Part shown: one piece after another, positions 57,126-64,000 of the stretch
Layout of the letters: each line of letters begins with the position of its first letter
Position numbering within the stretch: the first letter of the stretch is position 1
Origin: Methanoprimaticola sp047501175
Lineage (GTDB): Archaea; Thermoplasmatota; Thermoplasmata; Methanomassiliicoccales; Methanomethylophilaceae
Reading direction: 5' to 3'
Assembly: GCF_047501175.1 (NCBI RefSeq)
Contig: NZ_JBEQWH010000006.1
Coordinates: 72,966 to 136,965, forward strand
Length of the DNA: 64,000 bases
Made by a program: the position numbers and the translations under genes
The notes under the pieces: generated by a model
Databases searched by the model: none
Told to the model about the DNA's origin: nothing
The model's input: the letters and a program-made list of their open reading frames with translations, nothing else

Positions 57126-58475
57126 TCACTCGGACCTTCCGGCCTTCAGCTGCCTTCCGAGGATCCCGTCGAGGTTCTTGAGGAACTCGTCCACCTTCTC
57201 GGGCGGTATGGATCCGCCGGCGGCGATCCTGTGGCCCCCGCCGTTCCCTCCGACGGAAGCACACGCTTCGCGCATGGCCGCAGCGAGGTCTATGCCCCTC
57301 TCGAGCTGAGGGAACATGCCTCTGCTGGAGATGTTGACCGTTTCACCCTTGCACGAGAGGCCGATGGTAGGCTTCAGCGGGTCGGCGATGGACTGCATCG
57401 ATATGCCGCAGAGCATCCCGGTGTACCCCGCCTCGGTGGAGTCGAACCATTGCAGGTTCTCCAGGGCGGTGAGTCCTCTGGCATCCAGGTCGGCCATGGC
57501 CTTCACGAGCTCCCTGGATGATGCCTCGTCGGTCTCCTCTGCGAGTTTGAGGCACCTCTCGTCGCCCATCCCTGCTGCTATCCCGGCACCGCCGATGCCC
57601 GAGCGTCCGCAGCTATTCAGAAGGGCGGACAGGTGCTCCGCATCCATGTCCCAGTCCTTCAGGATGTACCTGTCGCGCGCGATCTCGTTCATGGAGTCCA
57701 GGAGCACGCCCTGCTCGGTGAGCTTGATCGCGATAAGGGATGACAGTCTCCTCCGCTCCTCCTCGGTGAGGTCGGAGTACGACTTCTCGTTGGATATCCC
57801 CGCATCCTTCAGTATCCCGGCGACCCCTTCGACGCTGCCGCTGACCCCGCGGATGTAGAGGTCCGTGTTCAGGAACAGCCTGGTCATCAGGTTCCCGGAG
57901 GGTATCAGGGATCCAGGGACGCGTGTGACGTATCCGCGCTTGGTCCCCTCGTCCAGCAGATAGGTGTTCAGGCCCGAGACGCCATGGATGTGCTGCCTGT
58001 CGCCCGCGATGCCAGCGAAGGCGATCTGCACGAGGTCCCAGTTCCGGTCGCTGAGCGCGACCGCGAACAGCAGGCACATGGTGGCGCCGCAGCCGGATGT
58101 CATCCCGTCTATCCCGTACAGGTGGGGGTTGGCGTAGACCACTCTCTTGGCCTCGGAGATGATGGTATGGTGATCCAGGACCACGATCGGGACGTCCATC
58201 TCGTCCAGCTGGTCGATGTACGATGCCCCTAGGTCCGAGATTATGATGCAGTCGGCCTTGGTGGAGCGGATGACGTTCATGTTGTAGTCGTTCAATGTGG
58301 TGAACAGGGTGACCCTGAACTCCTTGCCCTCGCGGATCAGCGCCTTGGCGAGAATCGATGCCGATGACACGCCGTCCGCGTCGTAATGGGAGTAGACCTG
58401 GATGAAGTGGTGGCTGCGGACGACATCCGCAGCCTGTGATAAGGTTGTAAGGAGTTTGGGTGGAAGTTTGTCCAT
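57126..58475 (-). CDS. RecJ-like DHH/DHHA1 single-strand exonuclease (GAN-type)
   Basis: A 449-residue DHH phosphoesterase. Motif I is HYDADG (residues 30-35), then DLG, DHH in VVLDHHT, and the DHHA1 motif GGNGGGHRIAAGG near the C-terminus. Archaeal homologs (RecJ/GAN) degrade single strands and associate with GINS/Cdc45-like replication factors. Gene order rps15-recJ is a conserved archaeal pair; the start is 6 nt after the S15 stop. Confidence 0.9.
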   Translation of the reverse strand: MDKLPPKLLTTLSQAADVVRSHHFIQVYSHYDADGVSSASILAKALIREGKEFRVTLFTTLNDYNMNVIRSTKADCIIISDLGASYIDQLDEMDVPIVVLDHHTIISEAKRVVYANPHLYGIDGMTSGCGATMCLLFAVALSDRNWDLVQIAFAGIAGDRQHIHGVSGLNTYLLDEGTKRGYVTRVPGSLIPSGNLMTRLFLNTDLYIRGVSGSVEGVAGILKDAGISNEKSYSDLTEEERRRLSSLIAIKLTEQGVLLDSMNEIARDRYILKDWDMDAEHLSALLNSCGRSGIGGAGIAAGMGDERCLKLAEETDEASSRELVKAMADLDARGLTALENLQWFDSTEAGYTGMLCGISMQSIADPLKPTIGLSCKGETVNISSRGMFPQLERGIDLAAAMREACASVGGNGGGHRIAAGGSIPPEKVDEFLKNLDGILGRQLKAGRSE

Positions 58476-58481
58476 ATGGAC

Positions 58482-58937
58482 TCACTTGAGCATGAGCTCC
58501 GCGTTGCTGAGGGAGTACTTCCAATCTGCGGGGAGAGTACCGATCCTCTTGTAGTAGCGCTCCAGCCTCCTGATCTTTGCCTCGATCATGTTGAGACCCC
58601 TCCTGTTGGAGACATCTCCCCTGTTGTCCCTGAGGTGGACGTTAAGGTCGATGGCGCGCCTCATGAGGTTGGCGATGTCCTCGGGAAGAGAACCTGCGAC
58701 ACCCTTCTCTTCCATGATCTGGGTGATGCTCTTTCCGGTTGCGAGCTTGACGTTCGGAACTCCGTACTGGTCCCTGAGGACGAGTCCGATCCTGGCGGAA
58801 ATCATTCCGTCCTTCGCGAGCTTCACGATGAGGTCCTCGATTTCGGTGGCGTTGAGGGGGACCCATGCGGGATTCTCGGAAATCATCGGGCGGGTGGAGC
58901 CGGATTTTCCCTTTCTTCTTGTGTGCATTCTTGCCAT
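58482..58937 (-). CDS. rps15: 30S ribosomal protein S15
   Basis: A 151-residue archaeal/eukaryotic-type S15 (uS15 with the N-terminal extension of eukaryotic S13). The start MARMHTRRKGKSGSTRP and PLNATEIEDLIVKLAKDG are highly conserved in archaea; the C-terminal S15 core contains HLRDNRGDVSNRRGLNMIEAK. It leads the operon with the RecJ-like gene. Confidence 0.97.
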   Translation of the reverse strand: MARMHTRRKGKSGSTRPMISENPAWVPLNATEIEDLIVKLAKDGMISARIGLVLRDQYGVPNVKLATGKSITQIMEEKGVAGSLPEDIANLMRRAIDLNVHLRDNRGDVSNRRGLNMIEAKIRRLERYYKRIGTLPADWKYSLSNAELMLK

Positions 58938-59047
58938 TTTTGATCCTCCGAATCATATGGCGGCGAGGCTGGGTTCGCCCATGCGGAATCTGTATATAAA
59001 TGGTGGCACACGTCCCGCCGCATGCATCCCGTCGTGGTCCGGACGAT

Positions 59048-59419
59048 TCAGACGCCTGTCATGTGCTCACGGGCGAGTTCCACCTGACTTCTCGCCCATG
59101 GGACGGTGTGCTCGTACTCGCCGCGTTCGAAAGACAGCCTGTCCGGGATGTCACGGAACAGGGCAGACTCCATCTCGCAGTCCTCCCTGATCCTCTTCCC
59201 GAGGACCGCGGCACAGACGTCGCAGTACCCTATGTCCTGTGTGGCGACGATCTCTATCTCGTAACCGGCCTCCTCGATGAACTCGCGGGCGGCCGCCTCC
59301 TCGGAGGATTCGCCCTCCTCCACATGCCCGCCGGGCATCTCCCATCCGCCCCTGCGAGTGTGCCAGACCATCAGGAACTCGTCGCCTTCGAACGCGATCG
59401 CATACGCGGTCCTGCCCAT
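59048..59419 (-). CDS. Nudix hydrolase
   Basis: A 123-residue Nudix protein with a complete box GX5EX7REUXEEXGU (residues 31-53, containing REFIEEAGY). The substrate is unknown; small size and a plain architecture suggest a house-cleaning NTP or ADP-ribose-type activity. The start is 2 nt after the flpA stop on the same strand, so the genes are coupled. Confidence 0.9.
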   Translation of the reverse strand: MGRTAYAIAFEGDEFLMVWHTRRGGWEMPGGHVEEGESSEEAAAREFIEEAGYEIEIVATQDIGYCDVCAAVLGKRIREDCEMESALFRDIPDRLSFERGEYEHTVPWARSQVELAREHMTGV

Positions 59420-59421
59420 GA

Positions 59422-60075
59422 TCAGGGCCTCTTGAAGACGATCATGGCATGGTCCTTCTCGTACGGTCCGAGTTCCCTCGAGTCTACTATCCTGTATCCC
59501 CTCGTCTTTATGCGGGCGGCCGCCTCCTCGAATATCCTTTCCGGCCTCTCCGTCACGTCCTCGGACCTTGCCTTCACGGCCACCATGCCCCATTCGGCAC
59601 CGTAATGGTCCATGTTGTCGCAGATGATGTCGGCCTGCCTCTTCTGGGCGACGTCCTGGTACACGATGTCCACACCTTCGGCGAACATGGAGTACTCCTC
59701 GGGTTTCGTGGCATCCCCCAGCACGGGCATCATCTGAGGTCTCCCCTCGCAGTTCTTGACGAGCTCGCGGAACATCCTCGGGGCGAACTCCACGCAGACG
59801 ACCTTCCCATCCCTGGCTATGTCCGCCACGTGGGAAGCGGTGGTCCCGCTGGACGCTCCGAGGTACAGGATCACGGAATCCCTCTCGAAGGGCACGTCCC
59901 TCCCGCCGACGGTGAGGTACGCGGAGAGCTTGCTCCTCCTGGGATCCCATTCGCGATACTCCTGGCCGCCGGACGATATCAGACGCTCGCCGTAGACCCT
60001 CTTCCTCGGGCACACGGACAGCGTGTACAACCTTCCGCGTTCTTCGAACACTCCCTCGGGGCCGAGCGCATCCAT
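59422..60075 (-). CDS. flpA: Fibrillarin-like rRNA/tRNA 2'-O-methyltransferase
   Basis: A 217-residue fibrillarin, the catalytic subunit of box C/D sRNPs. The SAM-binding part is LYLGASSGTTASHVAD, and IVYQDVAQKRQADI and KARSEDV match the family catalytic regions. Nop5, its usual operon partner, is not adjacent here; instead a Nudix gene follows. The gene is divergent from the NAD kinase fusion gene. Confidence 0.95.
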   Translation of the reverse strand: MDALGPEGVFEERGRLYTLSVCPRKRVYGERLISSGGQEYREWDPRRSKLSAYLTVGGRDVPFERDSVILYLGASSGTTASHVADIARDGKVVCVEFAPRMFRELVKNCEGRPQMMPVLGDATKPEEYSMFAEGVDIVYQDVAQKRQADIICDNMDHYGAEWGMVAVKARSEDVTERPERIFEEAAARIKTRGYRIVDSRELGPYEKDHAMIVFKRP

Positions 60076-60126
60076 GAGCCGAACCAGGGATACCTCCTAT
60101 TAAGGGATAGTGTCTACGGGGGACCC

Positions 60127-61740
60127 ATGATCACCATGGAGGACCTCTCGGCGATCGCCGATGCAGTCCAGGAAGCTGTGGAGAAGATACCGACCTCCGA
60201 GGAGAGGGGGAAGAAGGTCTGCATGGGCGCGGACGGCACATGCTCTTCACAGATCGATAAGGTCGCTGAGAACGCGGCCCTGATGTACATAGAGCTCCAC
60301 AAGTTACCCCTGAACATCCTGAGCGAGGAGATCGGGTATGTGGACAACGGCGGGGAGGAGACCCTCGTCATGGACCCGATCGACGGCACATCCAACGCCA
60401 TCGCCGGCCTCCCGTACTACACGGTGTCCCTCGCGGTGGGGAAGTCCAGGCTGTCCGACATCCGTCTCGGATATCTGAGGAACCTCGCCACGGGAGATGT
60501 CATGTGCGCCGAGAGGGGCAAGGGCGCGTTCAAGAACGGCAGGCCGATGCGCGTCCGCAAGGCCGTTCCGGACGACCTCTTCCTCATGATCTACGAGGGC
60601 AACGGTGCGCATCCCGATGCGTTCGGCGTGGCCAAGCAGGTCCGTTCGTCCCGCTCGCTCGGCTGCGCGTCGCTCGAGATGGAGATCGTCGCCGAGGGGG
60701 AGGCCGACGGCTACTTCATGAAGGCGGAGAAGTACACCCGTTCCGTCCGCGTCGTGGACATAGCGGCGAGCACGATAATCCTGAGGGAGGCTGGAGGAGA
60801 GGTCTACGACCTGGACAACAACGTCCTCGACATGCCCTTCGACCTGGAGCACCGCTCCAATTTCCTCGCTGTCGGGGACGACCGCGTGTACGACATCGTG
60901 GTGAGGCATCACCTCAACCATGCCGATCATCGGTACGGCGTCTACGCGAACGCCAAGATAGAGAACATAATCGAACCGGCCCGTACGGTGGTGGAGTACC
61001 TCAGGGAGAAGGAGGTGGACTTCTGCGTCGACACGGAGATCGCGGACGCCCTCGGGGTCCCCGGGATACCCATCTCCAGGATGGATGCGGACATAATCAT
61101 CGTCATAGGCGGGGACGGGACCATACTCAGGGCCCTCCAGGCGACCGATGCCAAGATCATCGGGATCAACGGCGGCAGCGTCGGGTTCCTGGCGGAGATA
61201 GAGGGGGACGGCATAAGGGAAGGCCTGGACCGGCTCATCGCGGAGGACTACATCGTGGAGACCCGCTTCAAGCTCGCCTGCTTCTACAACGGCGAGTATC
61301 TGAAGGACTCCGTCAACGAGGCGGTCGTCCACACGGACACCGTCGCGAAGATACGTCACTTCCGCGTGTACGTCGACGACGTCCTGGCATCCGAGCTGAG
61401 GTCGGACGGGATGCTGGTGTCCACCCCCACCGGGTCCACATGCTACGCGATGTCCCTCGGTGCACCGTACATGGACCCGAAGGTCAACGCGCTCCTGGTG
61501 GTCCCGATGGCCGCCTACAAGTTCAACTCCCGTCCGTTCGTCGTCCCCGCGACGTCCAAGGTCACCGTGGAGAACGTCCTGGACAAGGGATGCCTCATAG
61601 TCCTGGACGGTCAGGACGAGATCTACATGGAGGGCGGGTCCAAGGTGGAGTTCATGATGTCCGAGCAGAAGGCGAAGTTCATCCGCTTCGACACGGACTT
61701 CTATTCCCGTGTCAGGGACAAGCTGGTGAACACCCTATGA
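60127..61740 (+). CDS. Bifunctional NADP phosphatase/NAD kinase
   Basis: A 537-residue fusion, as in Methanocaldococcus jannaschii MJ0917. Residues 1-255 are an inositol-monophosphatase fold with SEEIG (66-70) and the metal site DPIDGTSN (83-90). Residues 265-537 are NAD kinase with IGGDGTILRAL and STPTGSTCYAMSLGAP. Having both activities in one protein could balance NAD and NADP. The start ATG 60127 lies 51 nt from the divergent flpA gene. Its stop overlaps the next gene's start (ATGA). Confidence 0.93.
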   Translation: MITMEDLSAIADAVQEAVEKIPTSEERGKKVCMGADGTCSSQIDKVAENAALMYIELHKLPLNILSEEIGYVDNGGEETLVMDPIDGTSNAIAGLPYYTVSLAVGKSRLSDIRLGYLRNLATGDVMCAERGKGAFKNGRPMRVRKAVPDDLFLMIYEGNGAHPDAFGVAKQVRSSRSLGCASLEMEIVAEGEADGYFMKAEKYTRSVRVVDIAASTIILREAGGEVYDLDNNVLDMPFDLEHRSNFLAVGDDRVYDIVVRHHLNHADHRYGVYANAKIENIIEPARTVVEYLREKEVDFCVDTEIADALGVPGIPISRMDADIIIVIGGDGTILRALQATDAKIIGINGGSVGFLAEIEGDGIREGLDRLIAEDYIVETRFKLACFYNGEYLKDSVNEAVVHTDTVAKIRHFRVYVDDVLASELRSDGMLVSTPTGSTCYAMSLGAPYMDPKVNALLVVPMAAYKFNSRPFVVPATSKVTVENVLDKGCLIVLDGQDEIYMEGGSKVEFMMSEQKAKFIRFDTDFYSRVRDKLVNTL

Positions 61741-62114
61741 ATGGGCGCATATACGCCGTGGACATCGATTTCATCGACGCGTTCAACGAGGCCGCTCGCT
61801 CCACGTACCCTGACGAGTTCCTGTGCATGACCAGGGAGATCGACGGAGTGATATCGGAGATCATAATGCTACCGGGGACGGTGTACGGGGACTCCCACAG
61901 TTTCCTGAACCAGTGGATGGCGCCGATCGACTACAGTCTGGCGGGGTCCGCCCACTCGCATCCGGGATACTCCAACGAACCTTCGGACGCGGACAAGGAC
62001 TTCTTCAGGAACACCGGAGGCATCCATTTCATAACGTGCCAGCCGTACGACAGGACCAGCTGGAGGGCATACGACTCCCACGGGGAGCCTGTGGAGCTAG
62101 AGGTCGTGATGTGA
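61737..62114 (+). CDS. JAMM/MPN-domain putative metalloprotease
   Basis: A 125-residue protein with a complete JAMM motif, HSHPGYSNEPSDAD, matching HxH-x7-S-x2-D, and an upstream glutamate in the REIDGVISEIIML strand. Archaeal JAMM proteins can remove ubiquitin-like SAMP modifiers; whether this one does is not known. Its start overlaps the NAD kinase stop by 4 nt. The ATG at 61737 is required for a full N-terminal strand. Confidence 0.85.
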   Translation: MNGRIYAVDIDFIDAFNEAARSTYPDEFLCMTREIDGVISEIIMLPGTVYGDSHSFLNQWMAPIDYSLAGSAHSHPGYSNEPSDADKDFFRNTGGIHFITCQPYDRTSWRAYDSHGEPVELEVVM

Positions 62115-62116
62115 TG

Positions 62117-63469
62117 TCAGTGGCCGCGGAGGGCGGCCTCCACGAGCTCCCCTGCGACCTCCATTAGACCCACGAGGTACGCCCTGTCGCGCGATTCCGC
62201 AAGGATCTCGACGGAGAACGAATCGTCGGGTCCGGTCGCATGGCGGGCGACGAACCACCCTTCGTCCATCACGACCTTGTACGAATCGCCGTACCGGATG
62301 CACTTTTCCGCCAAGTCCCCAAGGTTCTCGTCCATGGCGCGCCTGTAGGCATCCGCCTTTATGGGGCATTTCACGGTCGTCATGTCGCTGAAGTACTCCG
62401 GCAGCGACTCCGCGAGTCTGTGGATGCTGTTGTCCCCTGCCATGTGTGCGATGAGCGCGGAGGCGAATATGCCGTCCCCGATGGGGACGCCCTTCCCGAA
62501 GATGATCGTGCCGTGGTTGTATCCGAGCTCCGCCCCGTCCGCCACGGCCTCGCTGACGGATGCCGCGTTATCCCTCGTCACAATGACCTTGCGCTCATCC
62601 TCCGGGCGGGCCTCGAACGGGCTGACGATGTCGGTCTCGATGGTCCCGTTGAACGCATCCTCGATCAGGGATGTGGAGTCCGCCGTCACCGCTATGGACG
62701 ACGGCTTCAGATACATCACCAGAAGTGCGAACGCCGTCGCCATCGGGACTATCGTGCCGCTCTCGTCGATTATATCGACCTTTGTCCCGGCCCCGTTCAG
62801 TCTGATCCCGATGTTGCCCGGGTTCGACCTTATGTAGTCCCCTAGGACCTTCGGCACGCCGTCCTGGTCCCATTCGGGCACATAGGCCGGGTCCGGCTGG
62901 GCGTTGATCATCACTATGTCGGCGTCCATGGAGCCCAGGACGCTGGTGAGCGAGTCGGCTGTGGTGCCGCAGGAGCAGTCCAGTACCGCGGAGCATTTGA
63001 GTCCCCCGTCCACCTTCCCGGAGATCATGCGATTGTACTCCTCCGTGGCGGTCGTCGTCTTCCTGTATGTGCCCAGTGCATCGTGCCCGGGCGCCTCCGG
63101 GAGGGTCTGCAGGACGATGTCGAGATGCCTGATCTGGTCGTCCCTGAACAATCTCCCATCCTTGTTGAACAGCCAGTATCCGCTGTTGGAATCGGGTCTT
63201 CCGGCGACGTACACCCCGCAGTCCCCCTTGGACGCGGCAAGGGCCGCCGCGGGAGCGCTCAGTACGCCCGCGTCTATGACGTCCGCTCCCTGGAAGAGGA
63301 GTCCGGACATGACCGCATTGGCCATCACGGCACTGCTGCGCATGAGGTCGCGGGAGACCACCACCGTATGGTTGTCCGCGGCAAGGGCCTTTCCGAGGAC
63401 TATCCCGTCCTCGGGCAGCATGTCCGTTGCCGGGGAGGAATTCAGAACGAGTCTCCCTTTCTGAGTCAT
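62117..63469 (-). CDS. Phosphohexomutase-like protein lacking catalytic motifs
   Basis: A 450-residue member of the alpha-D-phosphohexomutase superfamily (phosphoglucomutase/phosphomannomutase/GlmM) by order of secondary elements and by segments such as GLLFQGADVIDAGVL. The active-site loop that should read TASHNP is VAGRPDS (residues 88-94), without the phospho-serine. The metal loop DGDxDR is replaced by NGAGTK near residue 225, and the sugar-binding GExSG by GYNHG. It is therefore probably a pseudoenzyme, or has a different activity. It ends 3 nt from the convergent JAMM gene. Confidence 0.8.
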   Translation of the reverse strand: MTQKGRLVLNSSPATDMLPEDGIVLGKALAADNHTVVVSRDLMRSSAVMANAVMSGLLFQGADVIDAGVLSAPAAALAASKGDCGVYVAGRPDSNSGYWLFNKDGRLFRDDQIRHLDIVLQTLPEAPGHDALGTYRKTTTATEEYNRMISGKVDGGLKCSAVLDCSCGTTADSLTSVLGSMDADIVMINAQPDPAYVPEWDQDGVPKVLGDYIRSNPGNIGIRLNGAGTKVDIIDESGTIVPMATAFALLVMYLKPSSIAVTADSTSLIEDAFNGTIETDIVSPFEARPEDERKVIVTRDNAASVSEAVADGAELGYNHGTIIFGKGVPIGDGIFASALIAHMAGDNSIHRLAESLPEYFSDMTTVKCPIKADAYRRAMDENLGDLAEKCIRYGDSYKVVMDEGWFVARHATGPDDSFSVEILAESRDRAYLVGLMEVAGELVEAALRGH

Positions 63470-63683
63470 GTTAGGTCGATTTCTCCGATGGTTGATATTG
63501 GTTGTGATATCGTTGTATTTTAGAATTCCGTATTGACAATGGTAATCTGATGGTCTGGCTCCTCGGACCGTGAAATGGAAATGCCGAAACTATTGACATT
63601 TTACGTTTAGTTGGTCGTATTTGCCCAATCATTTTTATACTTTAAATATGGTTGAAACACCCAGACTAAGGGGGGATGAAACC

Positions 63684-63902
63684 ATGGTCATGGAGAAAAT
63701 CGATTTCAAGAAGGCACAGGCTATTGCCAAGAACAAGGGTCTGAAGCCCGGAAAGGTGAAGGGAACAGAGGGGATTCAGTTTACCAAGGGTAAGAACAAC
63801 AGACTCGATGTCATAACATGGGAAGAGTTCGAGGCGATTCTCGAGAAGAGGAAACTCGCCGTGTACGAATCCGGCGGATGGATGAAGATAATGAAGGCCT
63901 GA
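63684..63902 (+). CDS. Small basic protein of unknown function
   Basis: A 72-residue soluble, lysine-rich protein (IDFKKAQAIAKNKGLKPG). ATG 63684 follows the strong Shine-Dalgarno AAGGGGGG (63668-63675) at 8 nt; the TATA element is TTATACTTTAAATAT near 63635-63649. An in-frame upstream start would extend it by about 20 residues but ignores these signals. I do not recognise the family; WEEFEAILEKRKLAVYESGG may form a small helical domain. Confidence 0.7.
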   Translation: MVMEKIDFKKAQAIAKNKGLKPGKVKGTEGIQFTKGKNNRLDVITWEEFEAILEKRKLAVYESGGWMKIMKA

Positions 63903-63918
63903 GGCCTTGTTGCTCTTC

Positions 63919-63937
63919 CCGAGCCCACGGGGCTCGG
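63919..63937 (+). terminator. Terminator after the last gene
   Basis: CCGAGCCC/GGGCTCGG, an 8-bp perfect stem with a 3-nt loop, 17 nt downstream of the stop. The remaining 63 nt to the window end hold no feature that I can support. Confidence 0.6.
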
Positions 63938-64000
63938 AGGAGTACTAGTGTGTTTCCTAATTCTGGTGTCATATAGACATCCTCGTGGATTTGAAACGGT

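Overview
The window reads as a chromosomal stretch of a high-GC archaeon. Archaeal markers include ribosomal proteins S17e and S15, fibrillarin (FlpA), Kae1, a thermosome subunit, the NEMF/RqcH-type protein, an HVO_0476-type zinc-finger protein and an NAD kinase/phosphatase fusion. TATA-box promoters often lie about 25-30 nt from a start codon, which suggests leaderless mRNAs. A bacterial-type GrpE-DnaK-DnaJ set, type III glutamine synthetase, dockerin-like repeats and lone AAA/DUF4143 ATPases fit Thermoplasmatota, most likely a Methanomassiliicoccales-like host-associated lineage. That placement is inference: no methanogenesis gene is present.

Layout. 1-3.3 kb: MFS transporter, then a small minus-strand operon (HemK-like methyltransferase, DoxX-like protein, anchored hypothetical) and a frameshifted small gene. 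3.3-8.8 kb: an iron/cobalamin-type ABC importer whose binding protein carries a dockerin-like EF-hand pair, flanked by two SAM methyltransferases and a metallo-beta-lactamase fold protein; one repeated motif sits in the divergent promoters. 8.9-16.7 kb: zinc-finger protein, DUF4143 ATPase behind a palindromic array, HAD phosphatase, ABC exporter, TraB, ThyX, nitroreductase, MsrA, S17e, tRNA-Arg. 16.9-27 kb: NEMF-like protein, TetR with an MMPL pump and two clear operators, tRNAs, DUF1015, HypE, PEBP, Apt and a very small zinc-binding protein. 27.4-32 kb: a five-gene operon of SPFH, zinc-ribbon and membrane proteins resembling the bacterial ydj membrane-stress genes. 32.2-46.2 kb: ammonium assimilation (GlnN, GltB), CTP synthase, thermosome, GrpE-DnaK-DnaJ. 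46.3-54.2 kb: second DUF4143 ATPase behind 32-bp periodic repeats, NimA-like flavoprotein, tandem PH-like protein, tRNA-Ser, an AlbA_2/RecG-like protein behind a TATA-hexamer tandem repeat, TfoX-like protein, ProA and ProB. 54.3-64 kb: Na+/alanine symporter, tRNA-Val, Kae1, RecJ-like DHH protein with S15, Nudix and FlpA, NADP phosphatase/NAD kinase with a JAMM protein, a phosphohexomutase-like protein lacking its catalytic motifs, and a small conserved-looking protein.

Themes. Nitrogen metabolism is prominent (GlnN and GltB for ammonium capture, ProA and ProB for the first steps to proline, alanine uptake), as is protein quality control (Hsp60/70/40, NEMF). The accessory genes (two DUF4143 ATPases and the AlbA_2 protein) each follow an unusual repeat array, and two of the three run at their 3' ends into the neighbouring convergent gene. 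This suggests they were inserted relatively recently. No CRISPR array, rRNA or complete insertion sequence was seen.
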